A DNA stretch of 64,000 nt from Rhizorhabdus sp049889055 (GCF_049889055.1 NZ_JBLTWO010000002.1:310001-374000); one strand, 5' to 3'; counted from the first letter of the stretch, positions 14,000-23,478 are shown. Notes: generated by a model from the letters alone, not told the origin. Program-made: numbers and translations.

Positions 14000-15196
14000 C
14001 CAGGCGGCGGTAGACCGGCCGGATCGACCGGCGAGGCTGAGTGTGATGCCCGCCTTCAGCAGCGTGTTGGCGATGACTGGTCCCGCCAATATCGCGGCCG
14101 CCAGCGGTGGGGCAATCGTCTCGCGGGGAACGCCGGACAGGGTCATGATCGCAGCATCGACATCTGCGAACCCGGTCAGCAGCAGGACGGCGGAAAAGCC
14201 GAGATTGCCGAAGCTGGCCAATGCCCATTTGCTGACGAGGATCATGACCGCGACCAGCGCGGCAAGCCCCAGGGCGATGTGGATGTCGAGCGGGTTGCCC
14301 GCCTTCGTTTCGACCGCGCTCCCTTGTGCGCGGGCGGCCCGCATCGTCCGCAGCGTCGGTGACAGGAGCAGGATCAAAGCGGGAATGAGCACCGCGGCAA
14401 TCCAGGGGGCCACAGGTGTGACGAGCAACGCGGTCAGAACGATCACGCGGGCATACATGATGCCGCCTGCCAGCAGGATGGCCGAGGACAGCGCGCCATG
14501 TGCCTCGGGCTCGGTGGCCATGCGCCGGGCGCAGGCGGTCGTGACGGCGGTCGAGGACACGAGTGCCCCCAGCAGCGCCGTCATCACTATCCCCTGTCCG
14601 GGGCTGCTCCTTCGGCTGGCAACATAGCCTGCGAAGGACAGGCCGGAGACGAGCACCACCACCAGCCACAGTTGATGAGGGTTCCAGGCGTCGAGCGGGC
14701 CCATGGGGCGGTCGGGCAGCAGCGGCAGGATAACGAGCGCGATGATCGCGAAGCGGGCGGCGGCGCGCATCTCGGCGCCCGTCATGCCGTTGAGCAGTCC
14801 ATGGAGCGGCTGCCGCGCGGACAGCAGCGCGGTCACGACAGCGGCGGCCGCAACCGCCTCGGTGGCATGGCCGGTCGTGGCGAGGAAGCCGAGCGCGAAG
14901 GTCAATTGCGCAACGATCGCGCCTGTGGCGCTCAGGCCGCTTGCGCCGGCGCTGCGCCGCCAATAGCCGATCGCGAGCAGGGCTGCGGTCCCTACGGCCA
15001 TGGCTATGGCCAGCGCGACGGGCATCAGCCCTGCGACACCGCCGACGAGGCCGATCAGGCCATGAGTGCGCAGTCCGGCTACACGCGTACCTGCCGGAGC
15101 AGACCGGGTCGTCCAGCCGCGCTGGAGGCCGATCAGCAGCCCGGCCGCGAGCGCCTGACCGAGGGCGATCAGCGTCGATGGGAGGAGAGGGGCCAT
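13931..15196 (-). CDS. MgtC/SapB-DUF4010 family membrane protein
   Basis: 421 residues, almost all hydrophobic, about 11-12 membrane helices. The N-terminus (ALAAGLLIGLQRGW, then TRVAGLRTHGLIGLVGG) matches the MgtC/SapB family and the rest matches DUF4010. Homologues sit in the inner membrane; transport or Mg-related function is proposed but not demonstrated for this type. The 69-bp convergent overlap with the MBL gene is in coding sequence of both. The region 15197-15437 upstream is AT-richer and should contain its promoter and that of fixL. Confidence 0.85.
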   Translation of the reverse strand: MAPLLPSTLIALGQALAAGLLIGLQRGWTTRSAPAGTRVAGLRTHGLIGLVGGVAGLMPVALAIAMAVGTAALLAIGYWRRSAGASGLSATGAIVAQLTFALGFLATTGHATEAVAAAAVVTALLSARQPLHGLLNGMTGAEMRAAARFAIIALVILPLLPDRPMGPLDAWNPHQLWLVVVLVSGLSFAGYVASRRSSPGQGIVMTALLGALVSSTAVTTACARRMATEPEAHGALSSAILLAGGIMYARVIVLTALLVTPVAPWIAAVLIPALILLLSPTLRTMRAARAQGSAVETKAGNPLDIHIALGLAALVAVMILVSKWALASFGNLGFSAVLLLTGFADVDAAIMTLSGVPRETIAPPLAAAILAGPVIANTLLKAGITLSLAGRSGRSTAAWLAGSGLVAGVVAALLAIGTGVP

Positions 15197-15437
15197 GATA
15201 CTCCGATGCCGCGATCCTGCCCGTGCACAGACAGCGGGCGAGGATCAGCTTTGCCGCTGCGCGCGCATCGGGCGATATGTATAAATACGGATATATTCTC
15301 AAATATTGGACGGGCCCTGGCTCGGTATGCTGTTGTAACGACAGAGCGATGGGGAGTTGGCCGCACGGGGGAGAGCGGTGGAATGTCGGTGGATCATCCG
15401 GGGCGGGGGTGACAGCCGGACATAGGGGCTTGCGCGT

Positions 15438-17288
15438 TTGACAGGGGCGTATCGAAGATTGGCGCAGGGCGTCCTCGCTGGATTGGCGGGGGTAGCAATA
15501 TTGGCGCTTGCCGCCGCGATGGGCCGCTTGCCGTCGCTCGTCGATGGCGGGAACATCCTGCTGCTGCTTCCGATACTCGCTGCGGCGCTGGTCGGGGGCG
15601 CGGTCCCTGCGCTGATCACCACCGTCTTCGTGGCGCTGCTCGCTGAACGGGTCGAGGCGTTCTTCGGGCCGATCGCCTATGGTCCCCCCGCTTTGCTGAG
15701 CATGGCGGCCGGAGCGGCGACCCTCATCCTCCTGGGCTATCTCGCCGACCGGGCAGCGGGGCGTTCTCGCCAGGCGGCTGGGCAGACCGCCGACGAACTC
15801 AACCTGCTGATCGACGGTGCTGCCGAATATGCGATCTACATGCTCGACCCCGAGGGCCGGGTCACGATCTGGAACAAGGGGGCGGAAAGGCTCAAGGGGT
15901 GGTGCGAGTCCGAAGCGGTCGGGCGCCATTTCTCGGAGTTTTACTCCGCCGAAGCCGTCTATGCCGGGAAGCCGCAGGCCGATCTCGAGCGAGCGAAGCG
16001 TGAGGGTCGGTTTCAGGAAGAGGAAATGGGATGCCGCAAGGATGGCACGCAGTTCCTAGCCAACATCTCGCTGACAGCCCTGTACGACGACAAGGGAAAG
16101 CTGCGCGGCTTCGGCCGAGTGATTCGCGACGTGACCGAGCAACGCGCGGCCGAACGCCAGCTTCAGTCGAGCGCGGCGCAGATGCGGTCGATCCTGTCGA
16201 CCGTGCCCGATGCGATGATCGTGATCGACTCGCGCGGGCGGATCATCTCGTTCAGTGCGGCGGCGGAGCGGCTGTTCGGCTATTCCGAGAAGGAGGTGTT
16301 CGGGGCGAATATCAGCCGGCTGATGCCGTCCCCCGACCGTGAGCGTCACGACGCTTACATCCACCGCTATCTGGCGACCGGGGAACGCAGGATCATCGGC
16401 ATCGGCCGGACAGTGTCCGGGCTCAAGCGCGACGGGTCGACCTTCCCCATGCAACTCGCGGTGGGCGAGGCGGCGGTCGAAGGAGAGCCGGTCTTTACCG
16501 GCTTCATCAGCGATTTGACCGAACAGATGCAGGCCGAGCAGCGGATCGAGGATCTTCGATCCAATCTGATCCATGTCGCGCGGGTGAGCGCGATGGGCAC
16601 GATGGCGTCGACCCTCGCGCATGAACTGAACCAGCCGATCACGGCGGTCATGAACTATGTCGAGACGATCCGCGACATGCTCGAGTACCCGCAGGCGCAC
16701 GATTTTCCGATCATCCGCGATGCGCTGTCGGAAACGGCGAGCGAGGCCATGCGCGCCGGCCAGATCGTTCGCCGCCTGCGCGAGTTCGTCGCCAGGGGCG
16801 AGGTCGAAAAGACCGTCGAGGATCTGCCGGCACTGATCGACGAGGCGGCGAAACTGGCTCTGATCGGTGCGCGCGAGAGGGGCGTCCATGTCGAGTTCGA
16901 CATCGATCGGCAGGCGGGCCCGGTGCTGGTCGACCGGGTCCAGATCCAGCAGGTGCTGATCAACCTGATGCGCAACGCGCTCGAAGCGATGTCGACCCAG
17001 CCGGCCGGCACGCCGCGCGAACTCCATCTGTCGACCCAGGCCGAAGACGACGGCTTCGTGCGGGTCACCGTCCGCGACACCGGACCGGGCGTCGCGCCAG
17101 AGATCGCCGCCGACCTGTTCCGCGCCTTCAACAGCACCAAGACCGACGGCATGGGGCTCGGCCTGTCGATCTGCCGGACCATCGTCGAGGCCAATGGCGG
17201 ACGGATCTGGTACGAGCCCGATGCGACCGGCGGCTCGAACTTCCTGTTCACCATCGCAAGAATAGAAACGGAGGACCAAGATGGCTGA
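15438..17288 (+). CDS. fixL: oxygen-sensor histidine kinase FixL
   Basis: 616 residues with a TTG start, N-terminal membrane helices (about 10-105), two PAS domains, then HisKA and HATPase. The second PAS contains HDAYIHRYLATGERRIIGIG; His304 and Arg324 line up with the heme-ligand His200 and oxygen-contact Arg220 of Bradyrhizobium FixL, so it should bind heme and sense oxygen. Phospho-acceptor His395 is in TLAHELNQP; the ATP lid appears as NSTKTDGMGLGLSI. It overlaps fixJ by 8 bp. No fixK-like gene lies nearby, so its regulon is not evident here. Confidence 0.93.
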   Translation: MTGAYRRLAQGVLAGLAGVAILALAAAMGRLPSLVDGGNILLLLPILAAALVGGAVPALITTVFVALLAERVEAFFGPIAYGPPALLSMAAGAATLILLGYLADRAAGRSRQAAGQTADELNLLIDGAAEYAIYMLDPEGRVTIWNKGAERLKGWCESEAVGRHFSEFYSAEAVYAGKPQADLERAKREGRFQEEEMGCRKDGTQFLANISLTALYDDKGKLRGFGRVIRDVTEQRAAERQLQSSAAQMRSILSTVPDAMIVIDSRGRIISFSAAAERLFGYSEKEVFGANISRLMPSPDRERHDAYIHRYLATGERRIIGIGRTVSGLKRDGSTFPMQLAVGEAAVEGEPVFTGFISDLTEQMQAEQRIEDLRSNLIHVARVSAMGTMASTLAHELNQPITAVMNYVETIRDMLEYPQAHDFPIIRDALSETASEAMRAGQIVRRLREFVARGEVEKTVEDLPALIDEAAKLALIGARERGVHVEFDIDRQAGPVLVDRVQIQQVLINLMRNALEAMSTQPAGTPRELHLSTQAEDDGFVRVTVRDTGPGVAPEIAADLFRAFNSTKTDGMGLGLSICRTIVEANGGRIWYEPDATGGSNFLFTIARIETEDQDG

Positions 17289-17895
17289 CAAGCGGCTGGT
17301 ACATATCGTGGACGACGAGGATTCGATCCGGCGGTCGGCAAAGTTCATGCTGTCGACCTCGGGCTATGCTGTCGAGACATGGGAAAGCGGCGTCGCCTTC
17401 CTCAAGGAAGCCAAGACGGCCGAGCCCGGCTGCATCCTGCTCGACGTCCGCATGCCAGAGATGGACGGGCTGGAGGTGCAGCAGGCGCTCAACGAGCGCG
17501 GCATCACCATGCCGGTGATCATCCTGACCGGCCATGGCGACGTCGGCATCGCGGTCCGGGCGATGAAGGCCGGCGCGGTCGACTTCATCGAGAAGCCGTT
17601 CGAGAAGGCGGTGCTGATGTCCGCGATCGAGGCGGCGCATGCCCGGCTGGGGAAGAACGTCGCCGATCTGGAGCGGAACGAGGAAGCCCATGTGATGCTG
17701 GGCAAACTCACCGGCCGCGAGCGCGAGGTGCTCGATGGGCTCGCCAAGGGCCTGCCCAACAAGACGATCGCCTATGACCTCGACATCTCCCCCCGCACGG
17801 TCGAGGTGCACCGCGCCAATCTGATGACCAAGCTGGGCGTACGGAGCCTGTCGGAAGCGCTGCGCATCGCCTTTGCCGCGGGGATGGGGGAGTAG
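17281..17895 (+). CDS. fixJ: response regulator FixJ
   Basis: 204 residues. Receiver domain with DDE near residues 11-13, phospho-acceptor Asp55 (LLDVRMPEMDG), conserved Thr in ILTGHGD and Lys in IEKPFEK, then a LuxR-type HTH (LTGREREVLDGLAKGLPNKTIA ... SPRTVEVHRANLM). It is the partner of FixL, with overlapping start and stop codons. Its targets are probably low-oxygen genes by family. No clear terminator follows; 17896-18175 (280 bp) has no gene I can support. Confidence 0.93.
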   Translation: MADKRLVHIVDDEDSIRRSAKFMLSTSGYAVETWESGVAFLKEAKTAEPGCILLDVRMPEMDGLEVQQALNERGITMPVIILTGHGDVGIAVRAMKAGAVDFIEKPFEKAVLMSAIEAAHARLGKNVADLERNEEAHVMLGKLTGREREVLDGLAKGLPNKTIAYDLDISPRTVEVHRANLMTKLGVRSLSEALRIAFAAGMGE

Positions 17896-18070
17896 GCGCT
17901 GCCGTTGGCGCGAGGCGACGAAACCGCATAGAACGCTCTCTTACGGTTGAACTATCTCGTGCGGTAGCTGTCTTGGCGGGGAGTTCGGATGATGGCAGCT
18001 AAACGACGTTTAAGGCCTTCCCGTTGCCAATTGTTCAGGGTGCGCAATGAGGATGAGGCAGGAGGACAAA

Positions 18071-18089
18071 TTGATCCAAAGTGGATCAA
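18071..18089. repeat. perfect inverted repeat outside the island edge
   Basis: TTGATCCA (18071-18078) and TGGATCAA (18082-18089), 3-bp spacer AAG. It could be an operator or a short hairpin. The TTGAT/ATCAA halves are 9 bp apart, so it is not an FNR/FixK box (which has 4). Confidence 0.6.
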
Positions 18090-18175
18090 AGCTCTGTGAT
18101 TTCGCTGTCGAAGAAACTGCGGGAGACAGTTCTCGAAACTGCCGCTAAGCCATTAATATCTAAAGGAGAAGCCGC

Positions 18176-18192
18176 ATGGTGGCCCCTACGGG
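18176..18192. repeat. attL-like copy of the tRNA-Glu 3' end
   Basis: ATGGTGGCCCCTACGGG, matching ATGGTGACCCCTACGGG at 53971 except for one base. On the minus strand it reads as the acceptor stem and CCA end of the tRNA. The stop codon of the DyP gene lies inside it. An AAGGAG plus ATG precede it on the plus strand but open only a 38-codon frame. Confidence 0.6.
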
Positions 18193-19541
18193 GCCGCTCC
18201 GCCTGGCGACTTGCTGCCCGCTATCGCGCAAAGTTTCTTCAGCCCAGCGATACCGGGCGCGAAAAGATAGACCCCGCCGGTTGGCCTGATCCACTGGAGG
18301 CCACCGGTGCGGAGTTCGACCGGGCCATCGGGACCTTGAATGACCATGGCGCGATCATCGAACGGGCGCCCGACGAGAAGGTCGTCGCCTCTGCCGGGCG
18401 ATTTCCCACTGTTCATCCAGCGACTGGAAACGAACAGAAACGTCGCTGTGATCGAGGCTTGATACGCCAAAAAGAGGAGACCGCGCTCGGCCGTCGGATT
18501 CTCTTCGAACAGCGGCCCGAAGGGGGTGCCACGACGCAGCATCCGCGGCACCTCGACGACGTCTGATGATCCCTTGCGCGGGTTCACCTTGCGAATATGC
18601 GCGCCGAAGGGACAGACCATGCCATCATCATCCCCAAAAAAGTCGAAACTGTTGTCGGGGTCCGCGGGACGTGGGTCCGCGTGCCGCCCTGCCTGCAAGG
18701 GGGCGCCGGAGGGCCAGCGACCGACGATCAGCGCCGCGAGATGATCGGCAGTCAGTCCGGGCCAGGACGCTTGGAGCGATGCGGCGCGCTCTGCCACAAA
18801 GCTACGGAAAGCTCGCACATCCTGCACCAATCGCCGAAACACGAGCAGGGACCCGTTATCGGTGACGCTGTGCGGGTCGACGGTCAGCGCTGGCGGCTGC
18901 CCGCCCGGATCGCGCGGATAGCCGAATAGGAAGCGCCCCGGGGCATGACCGCCCGCGGTCCCGTCGCCGAGCACCTCTGGTTGCGAGATATGATCGCGAA
19001 ATCCAAAATGCTCGATCTCGCCCGGCAAGCGATCACCGCGTTCGCAATAGGTCAGGGTGAGGCCGCGGCTACGCGCATCGTGGAAAATCGCCTCGGCGCG
19101 TGCCGTGACGGAGCGCGGATCGTTGCCAGCGACCTTCAGGAGAATATCGATCGGTCGCGACGGTGCGCCCGCTACCCAATCGTCGGGGTTGGAGCGGTCG
19201 CCAAGCGAGCTGGCGGCGCCATCGATCATCCCGTCATGAAACGCCTGATCCAGGATCAACACGTCCGGCGCCGCGAAGCCGAGCAGCGCCTTGCTAAGCG
19301 CGACCGCAAGCCAGACTGGCGCGGCGTCGGAACACGTGTCGTGCGCTTTCATCGCCGTGCGGGTTCGGCGCACGTCCGCGACAGAGGTGATGTCCGGCGC
19401 AAGCCTCGCGAGCCAGGCGATAGCGGCGGCCCGCGCGGCATCTTCGGTCGCGCCGAAGCCGAGCAAGATTTGCACGTCGGTGTTGAAGCCGCCGAGAATG
19501 TCGCCCTGGATATCGTCGAAGGCGAGCGGACGATCGCTCAT
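18186..19541 (-). CDS. DyP-type heme peroxidase
   Basis: 451 residues. A dye-decolorising peroxidase family member that should bind heme and reduce peroxide while oxidising an organic substrate. Proximal heme His315 is in CPFGAHIRKVNPR; the catalytic Asp183 is in the GXXDG position but the motif reads GFRDH, with His184 in place of Gly. Arg337 (PRMLRRGTPFG) is the conserved distal Arg. No signal or Tat sequence is present, so it is cytoplasmic. Its ATG overlaps the stop of the upstream unknown gene (ATGA), showing coupling. The last residues (GSKSPGGAAP) are encoded at the island edge and may not be native. Confidence 0.9.
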   Translation of the reverse strand: MSDRPLAFDDIQGDILGGFNTDVQILLGFGATEDAARAAAIAWLARLAPDITSVADVRRTRTAMKAHDTCSDAAPVWLAVALSKALLGFAAPDVLILDQAFHDGMIDGAASSLGDRSNPDDWVAGAPSRPIDILLKVAGNDPRSVTARAEAIFHDARSRGLTLTYCERGDRLPGEIEHFGFRDHISQPEVLGDGTAGGHAPGRFLFGYPRDPGGQPPALTVDPHSVTDNGSLLVFRRLVQDVRAFRSFVAERAASLQASWPGLTADHLAALIVGRWPSGAPLQAGRHADPRPADPDNSFDFFGDDDGMVCPFGAHIRKVNPRKGSSDVVEVPRMLRRGTPFGPLFEENPTAERGLLFLAYQASITATFLFVSSRWMNSGKSPGRGDDLLVGRPFDDRAMVIQGPDGPVELRTGGLQWIRPTGGVYLFAPGIAGLKKLCAIAGSKSPGGAAP

Positions 19542-20914
19542 CCTACGGTCGGCGCTGGCGCGTGCGGACCCAGATCCTCAATGACCGGGGAGATGAGGCC
19601 CGGAAACGCGATCTTGGTACCTGGCCGGCAGCGTCCATGATCGTCGCGCAACAGCACGCGCTTACCCTCCGCGCAGCAGCAGGTGCCAAGACAGCGGGCG
19701 CTTGGACCTGTTCCCGGCGTCTCCCGTTTCCAGCGCGTCACGAACAGGTGGACACCGATGAGACGCGCGACTTGCCCCGGAAAACGCAGCGCGCTTCCGT
19801 TCACTTTCAGGTCTTCAAGGCCGATCGTCTCGCCGGGCGGCGGTGCGATTTCCAGGCGCAGCACGCGCGATCCGCCGTCGCTCCACAGATCGCGGCCGCG
19901 TACGGCCGTCCACCATTCACGCGGCAATGGCTTGCCATCGGGAAGCGTGATGCTCTGTTCGTCGACGCCGGATATGTAGACGCCGACCGGATTGGCGAGC
20001 GTATAACGATATCCGTTTCGCGTCAGGGTGTAGGCCTGCTGCGAAATTTTGGGATCGCTGTTGCGGTTCGGATCGCCGCCGCGATTGCAGCACAGCAGTT
20101 CCTCCGCATCGATGCCCGAGACGAGCGTGCCATCGGCCTTCAAGCGGATCAGGCCGGATACGCCCGCGACGCTGATCTGCGCGATGAGCGAATTAGCATG
20201 ATGCGAGAGGTGGACGATCCCCGGATCGATATTGAGCGGGTTGCGGTAGTTGTAGCCGCCCGGCCGCGCGACCAATGCGCGCTCGCCCGTCGGGGCGACA
20301 CGCCAGATTCCGGTTCGCGCGCGTAGCGCGTCCGCGGTAATGCCGGGGACACCGGTGAAGCGCTGGTACAGCTCGACCACCGCTCGTTCGTCCGCGTCGA
20401 ATAGCGCGGAGAAATAATCATGACCCTCGGCGACGAAGGTGATGCTGGACAGCCGCCCATCCGCGCCGCGCCGCGCGGCCCATTCGAGATATTCGTTCTG
20501 GCGGTGACGGACCGGAAGGTCGACCGGATCGCCGTCGCCGTCGACGAAGCGCCCCGGCGCATAATCGTGATCGCCCAGATCTTCGACGGTGCGCAGGCTG
20601 CCGTCCAGATCGTGCGGGATCGGCGGTAGCGGCCAGGGAGCGTGGCGATCGACGAAGCGCGGGAAGCCCGACCAGGGCTTCAGCGCGACGGTTTCCGCAT
20701 TCGGGGGCACGGGTTGGTAGAGTGGATGGGCATACGCCAGTGCCGGGCCGAAATGATCGAGGTCCGCGGCGGTCAGGCTTGATATTTTGTTGTCCAGCGC
20801 GTGGGCTGCGAGCTGCCAGAGCATGTCGTCGGCATGCGCCGCCATCACGGCGTGCCAGCGCGCGGGATCGACGAAGTCTGGCACATTGCCGGGTGGATCG
20901 AACGTCCAAACCAT
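19538..20914 (-). CDS. unrecognised protein coupled to DyP peroxidase
   Basis: 458 residues; I do not recognise the family. No signal peptide or membrane helix. Visible marks are RHRQNEYLEWAARR (about 146), PGGYNYRNPLNIDPG, the SHHANSL pair of His, LLCCNRGGDPNRNSDPKI, and a Cys-rich tail (RCLGTCCCAEG) that could bind metal. GGAGG lies nine bases before the ATG at 20914, which I prefer over the one at 20932. Start-stop overlap with the DyP gene indicates a joint role, possibly as partner or substrate of the peroxidase; this is inference. Confidence 0.65.
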   Translation of the reverse strand: MVWTFDPPGNVPDFVDPARWHAVMAAHADDMLWQLAAHALDNKISSLTAADLDHFGPALAYAHPLYQPVPPNAETVALKPWSGFPRFVDRHAPWPLPPIPHDLDGSLRTVEDLGDHDYAPGRFVDGDGDPVDLPVRHRQNEYLEWAARRGADGRLSSITFVAEGHDYFSALFDADERAVVELYQRFTGVPGITADALRARTGIWRVAPTGERALVARPGGYNYRNPLNIDPGIVHLSHHANSLIAQISVAGVSGLIRLKADGTLVSGIDAEELLCCNRGGDPNRNSDPKISQQAYTLTRNGYRYTLANPVGVYISGVDEQSITLPDGKPLPREWWTAVRGRDLWSDGGSRVLRLEIAPPPGETIGLEDLKVNGSALRFPGQVARLIGVHLFVTRWKRETPGTGPSARCLGTCCCAEGKRVLLRDDHGRCRPGTKIAFPGLISPVIEDLGPHAPAPTVG

Positions 20915-20963
20915 TGCTTCCTGCCTCCGCATGCAAAGCTGGATCGTGCCGGTCCCGTGCGGC

Positions 20964-22274
20964 CTAAGTCGCCGCCGGGGCCTTGGCCATGATACGATGG
21001 TGTCGTCGGGCGATTGCAGCGGCGATCAGCAAGGTCGCTGCCGCCGCGAGGATCGAATCCAGTGCCGGAAGGTGGGTGACCCCGACGATGTCGTGCAGCG
21101 ACAGCGCGCCGACCATCGTTCCGGCGAGCCAGCTCAACGCCGGTCCGATCGCGAGTGCGCGCACCACCGCGGACTCGCCGCTGGAAATCGGATCGGACAA
21201 GCGCGGCGCCAGCACGAAGATCGCCGCCAACGGGGGCAGGCTGACGCCGAGCGCGATCAGAAACGGAATGAACAGCTGTTCCGCGCCAAATATGATCAGG
21301 CCGGCTCCCAGAAGACTGATTGCGCACACGACCCAGCTCAAGCGCCAGCGCGGGAACTGGCTGACGATCGACAGACTCGCCGAATAGAGGCAGGCTGAAC
21401 TGTCAATCCACGCACCGATCAGCAGAATGGCGAGCGCGGGGGCACCAAGGCCGAGGATGATCATGGCGGTGATCAGTTCCGGTGCGCCGAGCGCTACGCT
21501 TGCAAGCGAGGCGAAGACGAGCACGAGCGGGTAGGCGACGCCCAGTGCGACCGCGGCACCCAGCCCGGCGTGACCGGGCCGTCGGACGAATCGGCCATAA
21601 TCGGGCTGGATGACGATCCCCACGATGTAACTTCCAACGATCGCGGAGACAGCCGCACCAAAGGTGAGCGTTCCGGAGCCGGTTGCCGACGCGACGCGGG
21701 CGAGCCTGGGCATCACCAGCGCGGCCGAGATGATGAGCAGCATCAGCGTGACGGGAATGAGGACCGCGCCAAGCCGCTCAAGACCGGTGGCACCGCGCAA
21801 CGTGATCGCTGCGATCAGCGCCGCCGCCGGCAATGCGATGGCGATTGGTGCCACGGCAATATTGGCCATCCGGGACAGGGCACTTGCCGCGGTTGCGCCG
21901 AGCACACCGATCGTGACCGCGAACCAGCCGATCAGCGACATCGCGATGACCAGCTTGACGATCCGTCCCCCGACGAAACCGAAGGTCCGGTCGGCGAGCA
22001 GCGCCAGCCCCATCCGGGTTTGCGAGCCGGTATAGGCAGTGCAGAAGGCGAGCGTGGCTGATATGGTCGCGCCGACCAGCGCGGCCTCCACGCCGCGCAC
22101 GAAACCGAGGCTGCCGAAGACCTGCGTCGAAAGGACAAAAACAGGCAGGCCGCACAGGCTGCCGGCCACGATGAAGAAAATGCGCCAGCCGCTACCTTGT
22201 GCGCTCTCCGGGACTTGCTTCACGGCAAAGCCCTGCTGATTCAGCTCCTCGGACGGTCGCGAGGCTTCGCTCAC
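20964..22274 (-). CDS. NCS1-family permease (cytosine/hydantoin type)
   Basis: About 436 residues with roughly 12 membrane helices and a cytosolic N-terminus containing VPESAQGSGWRIFFIVAGS, typical of nucleobase:cation symporter-1 proteins such as CodB and the hydantoin carrier Mhp1. Other family parts are LADRTFGFVGGRIVKL and IQPDYGRFVRRPGHAG. The GTG at 22274 avoids a 53-bp overlap with the peptidase gene; an ATG at 22337 is the alternative, and neither has a strong ribosome binding site. Co-location with HyuA/HyuB suggests uptake of a hydantoin- or ureide-like compound. Confidence 0.88.
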   Translation of the reverse strand: MSEASRPSEELNQQGFAVKQVPESAQGSGWRIFFIVAGSLCGLPVFVLSTQVFGSLGFVRGVEAALVGATISATLAFCTAYTGSQTRMGLALLADRTFGFVGGRIVKLVIAMSLIGWFAVTIGVLGATAASALSRMANIAVAPIAIALPAAALIAAITLRGATGLERLGAVLIPVTLMLLIISAALVMPRLARVASATGSGTLTFGAAVSAIVGSYIVGIVIQPDYGRFVRRPGHAGLGAAVALGVAYPLVLVFASLASVALGAPELITAMIILGLGAPALAILLIGAWIDSSACLYSASLSIVSQFPRWRLSWVVCAISLLGAGLIIFGAEQLFIPFLIALGVSLPPLAAIFVLAPRLSDPISSGESAVVRALAIGPALSWLAGTMVGALSLHDIVGVTHLPALDSILAAAATLLIAAAIARRHHRIMAKAPAAT

Positions 22275-22284
22275 GGCAACCGCA

Positions 22285-23478
22285 TCATGCGAAGGGCCGA
22301 TCGATCGCGGGGGACGGCGTCGTGAACCATTCGGCACCCGTCTCGGTGACGTGGAAATGATCTTCGAGCCGGATGCCGAAGCGATCCGGCACGACGATCA
22401 TCGGTTCGTTGGAAAAACACATGCCGGGTTCGAGCAGGCTGCGGTCGCCGCGCACGAGATAGGGGGCCTCATGGATGCTGAGTCCGACACCGTGGCCGGT
22501 GCGATGCGGCAGGCCAGGCAGTCGATAGTCCGGCCCCAGGCCATGCCGTTCCAGCACCGCGCGCGCCGCCGCGTCGACCGTCTCGCAAGGCCTGCCGGGG
22601 GCGACAGCGTCGAATGCGGCCTGTTGCGCTTCCTGCTCGATCGCCCAGATGCGGCGCTGCTCCTCGTCGGGGGTGCCGAACACGTAACTGCGCGTGATAT
22701 CGGAATTATATCCCTGCACTTCGCAGCCGGTATCGATCAGCACCATGTCGCCTTCGTGCAGCACGTCGTCGGCAGGCAGGCCATGCGGAAAGCTGGTCGA
22801 TGCGCCGAACTGGACGATGCAGAAGGTCGAACCGCTTGCCCCCAATGCCTGATGGCCACGCTCGATGAAAGCACGCACCGCGCTGGCACGGATGCCGGGC
22901 GCGAGGATGCGCGCGGCTCGGCGTTGCACCTCCAGCGTCATCTGCTTCGCTTGACGCAGCAGCGCGAGCTCTGCCGGAGACTTGATCGCGCGGCACGCGT
23001 CGATGATCGCGCTGGCATCGACCAGCGATGCGGATGGCGCTGCGGTGCGCAACCGCTCTGCCATAAAGAAGGGCAGAGTGGGGTCGATCGCAAGGGTGCT
23101 ACAACCGCGCGCGCGCAGGATTTGCGCGACAACCTCGGAGGGGGACTCATCTTCTTCCCAAAAAAACAGGTCGGCATCGATCTTCAGGATCGGCATCAGC
23201 GAACCCGCCTCGAACGCGGGGCAGACGAGCGCCGGCCTACCGTTGGGCGTAATGACCAGCGCGACAAGGCGCTCGATCATGCCCCAGCCGACGCCGGTGA
23301 AATAGTTGAGGCTGGCCCCTGCGCTGACGAGCAAGGCGTCGACTTTTCGATCGACCATCGCCGCGCGCGCGCGTTCCAGTCGCGCGTCGCGTTCCGCCGC
23401 GTCGATCGCCGCGGCCTGGTCCGGCCACCGGGTCATAGCCGCCAGTTCGGCTGCGGCGGTCGAACCTCCGATGGTCAT
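22285..23478 (-). CDS. M24 family metallopeptidase (Xaa-Pro type)
   Basis: 397 residues. Creatinase-like N-terminal domain, then the pita-bread catalytic domain with its metal ligands: Asp in LIDTGCEVQGYNSDITRSY (two Asp), His in HRTGHGVGLSIHE, Glu in CFSNEPMI and Glu in GIRLEDHFHV. All five ligands are present. Family members cleave Xaa-Pro bonds or hydrolyse creatine-like amides, so with HyuA/HyuB it may cleave a ring-opened carbamoyl product. Its ATG overlaps the hyuB stop by four bases. Confidence 0.9.
   Translation of the reverse strand: MTIGGSTAAAELAAMTRWPDQAAAIDAAERDARLERARAAMVDRKVDALLVSAGASLNYFTGVGWGMIERLVALVITPNGRPALVCPAFEAGSLMPILKIDADLFFWEEDESPSEVVAQILRARGCSTLAIDPTLPFFMAERLRTAAPSASLVDASAIIDACRAIKSPAELALLRQAKQMTLEVQRRAARILAPGIRASAVRAFIERGHQALGASGSTFCIVQFGASTSFPHGLPADDVLHEGDMVLIDTGCEVQGYNSDITRSYVFGTPDEEQRRIWAIEQEAQQAAFDAVAPGRPCETVDAAARAVLERHGLGPDYRLPGLPHRTGHGVGLSIHEAPYLVRGDRSLLEPGMCFSNEPMIVVPDRFGIRLEDHFHVTETGAEWFTTPSPAIDRPFA

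Noticed and set aside
13824..15929. 701-codon minus-strand frame spanning the MBL gene end, the DUF4010 gene and fixL
   Set aside because: Arg/Pro-rich shadow crossing three supported genes and a promoter region.
18071..18089. FNR/FixK box downstream of fixLJ
   Set aside because: TTGAT and ATCAA are there but 9 bp apart; the site requires 4 bp. Kept only as an inverted repeat.
18181..18195. GGCCCC-TAC-GGGGCC as a terminator of the DyP gene
   Set aside because: No T run follows on the minus strand, and the stem is largely explained by the tRNA acceptor-stem copy.
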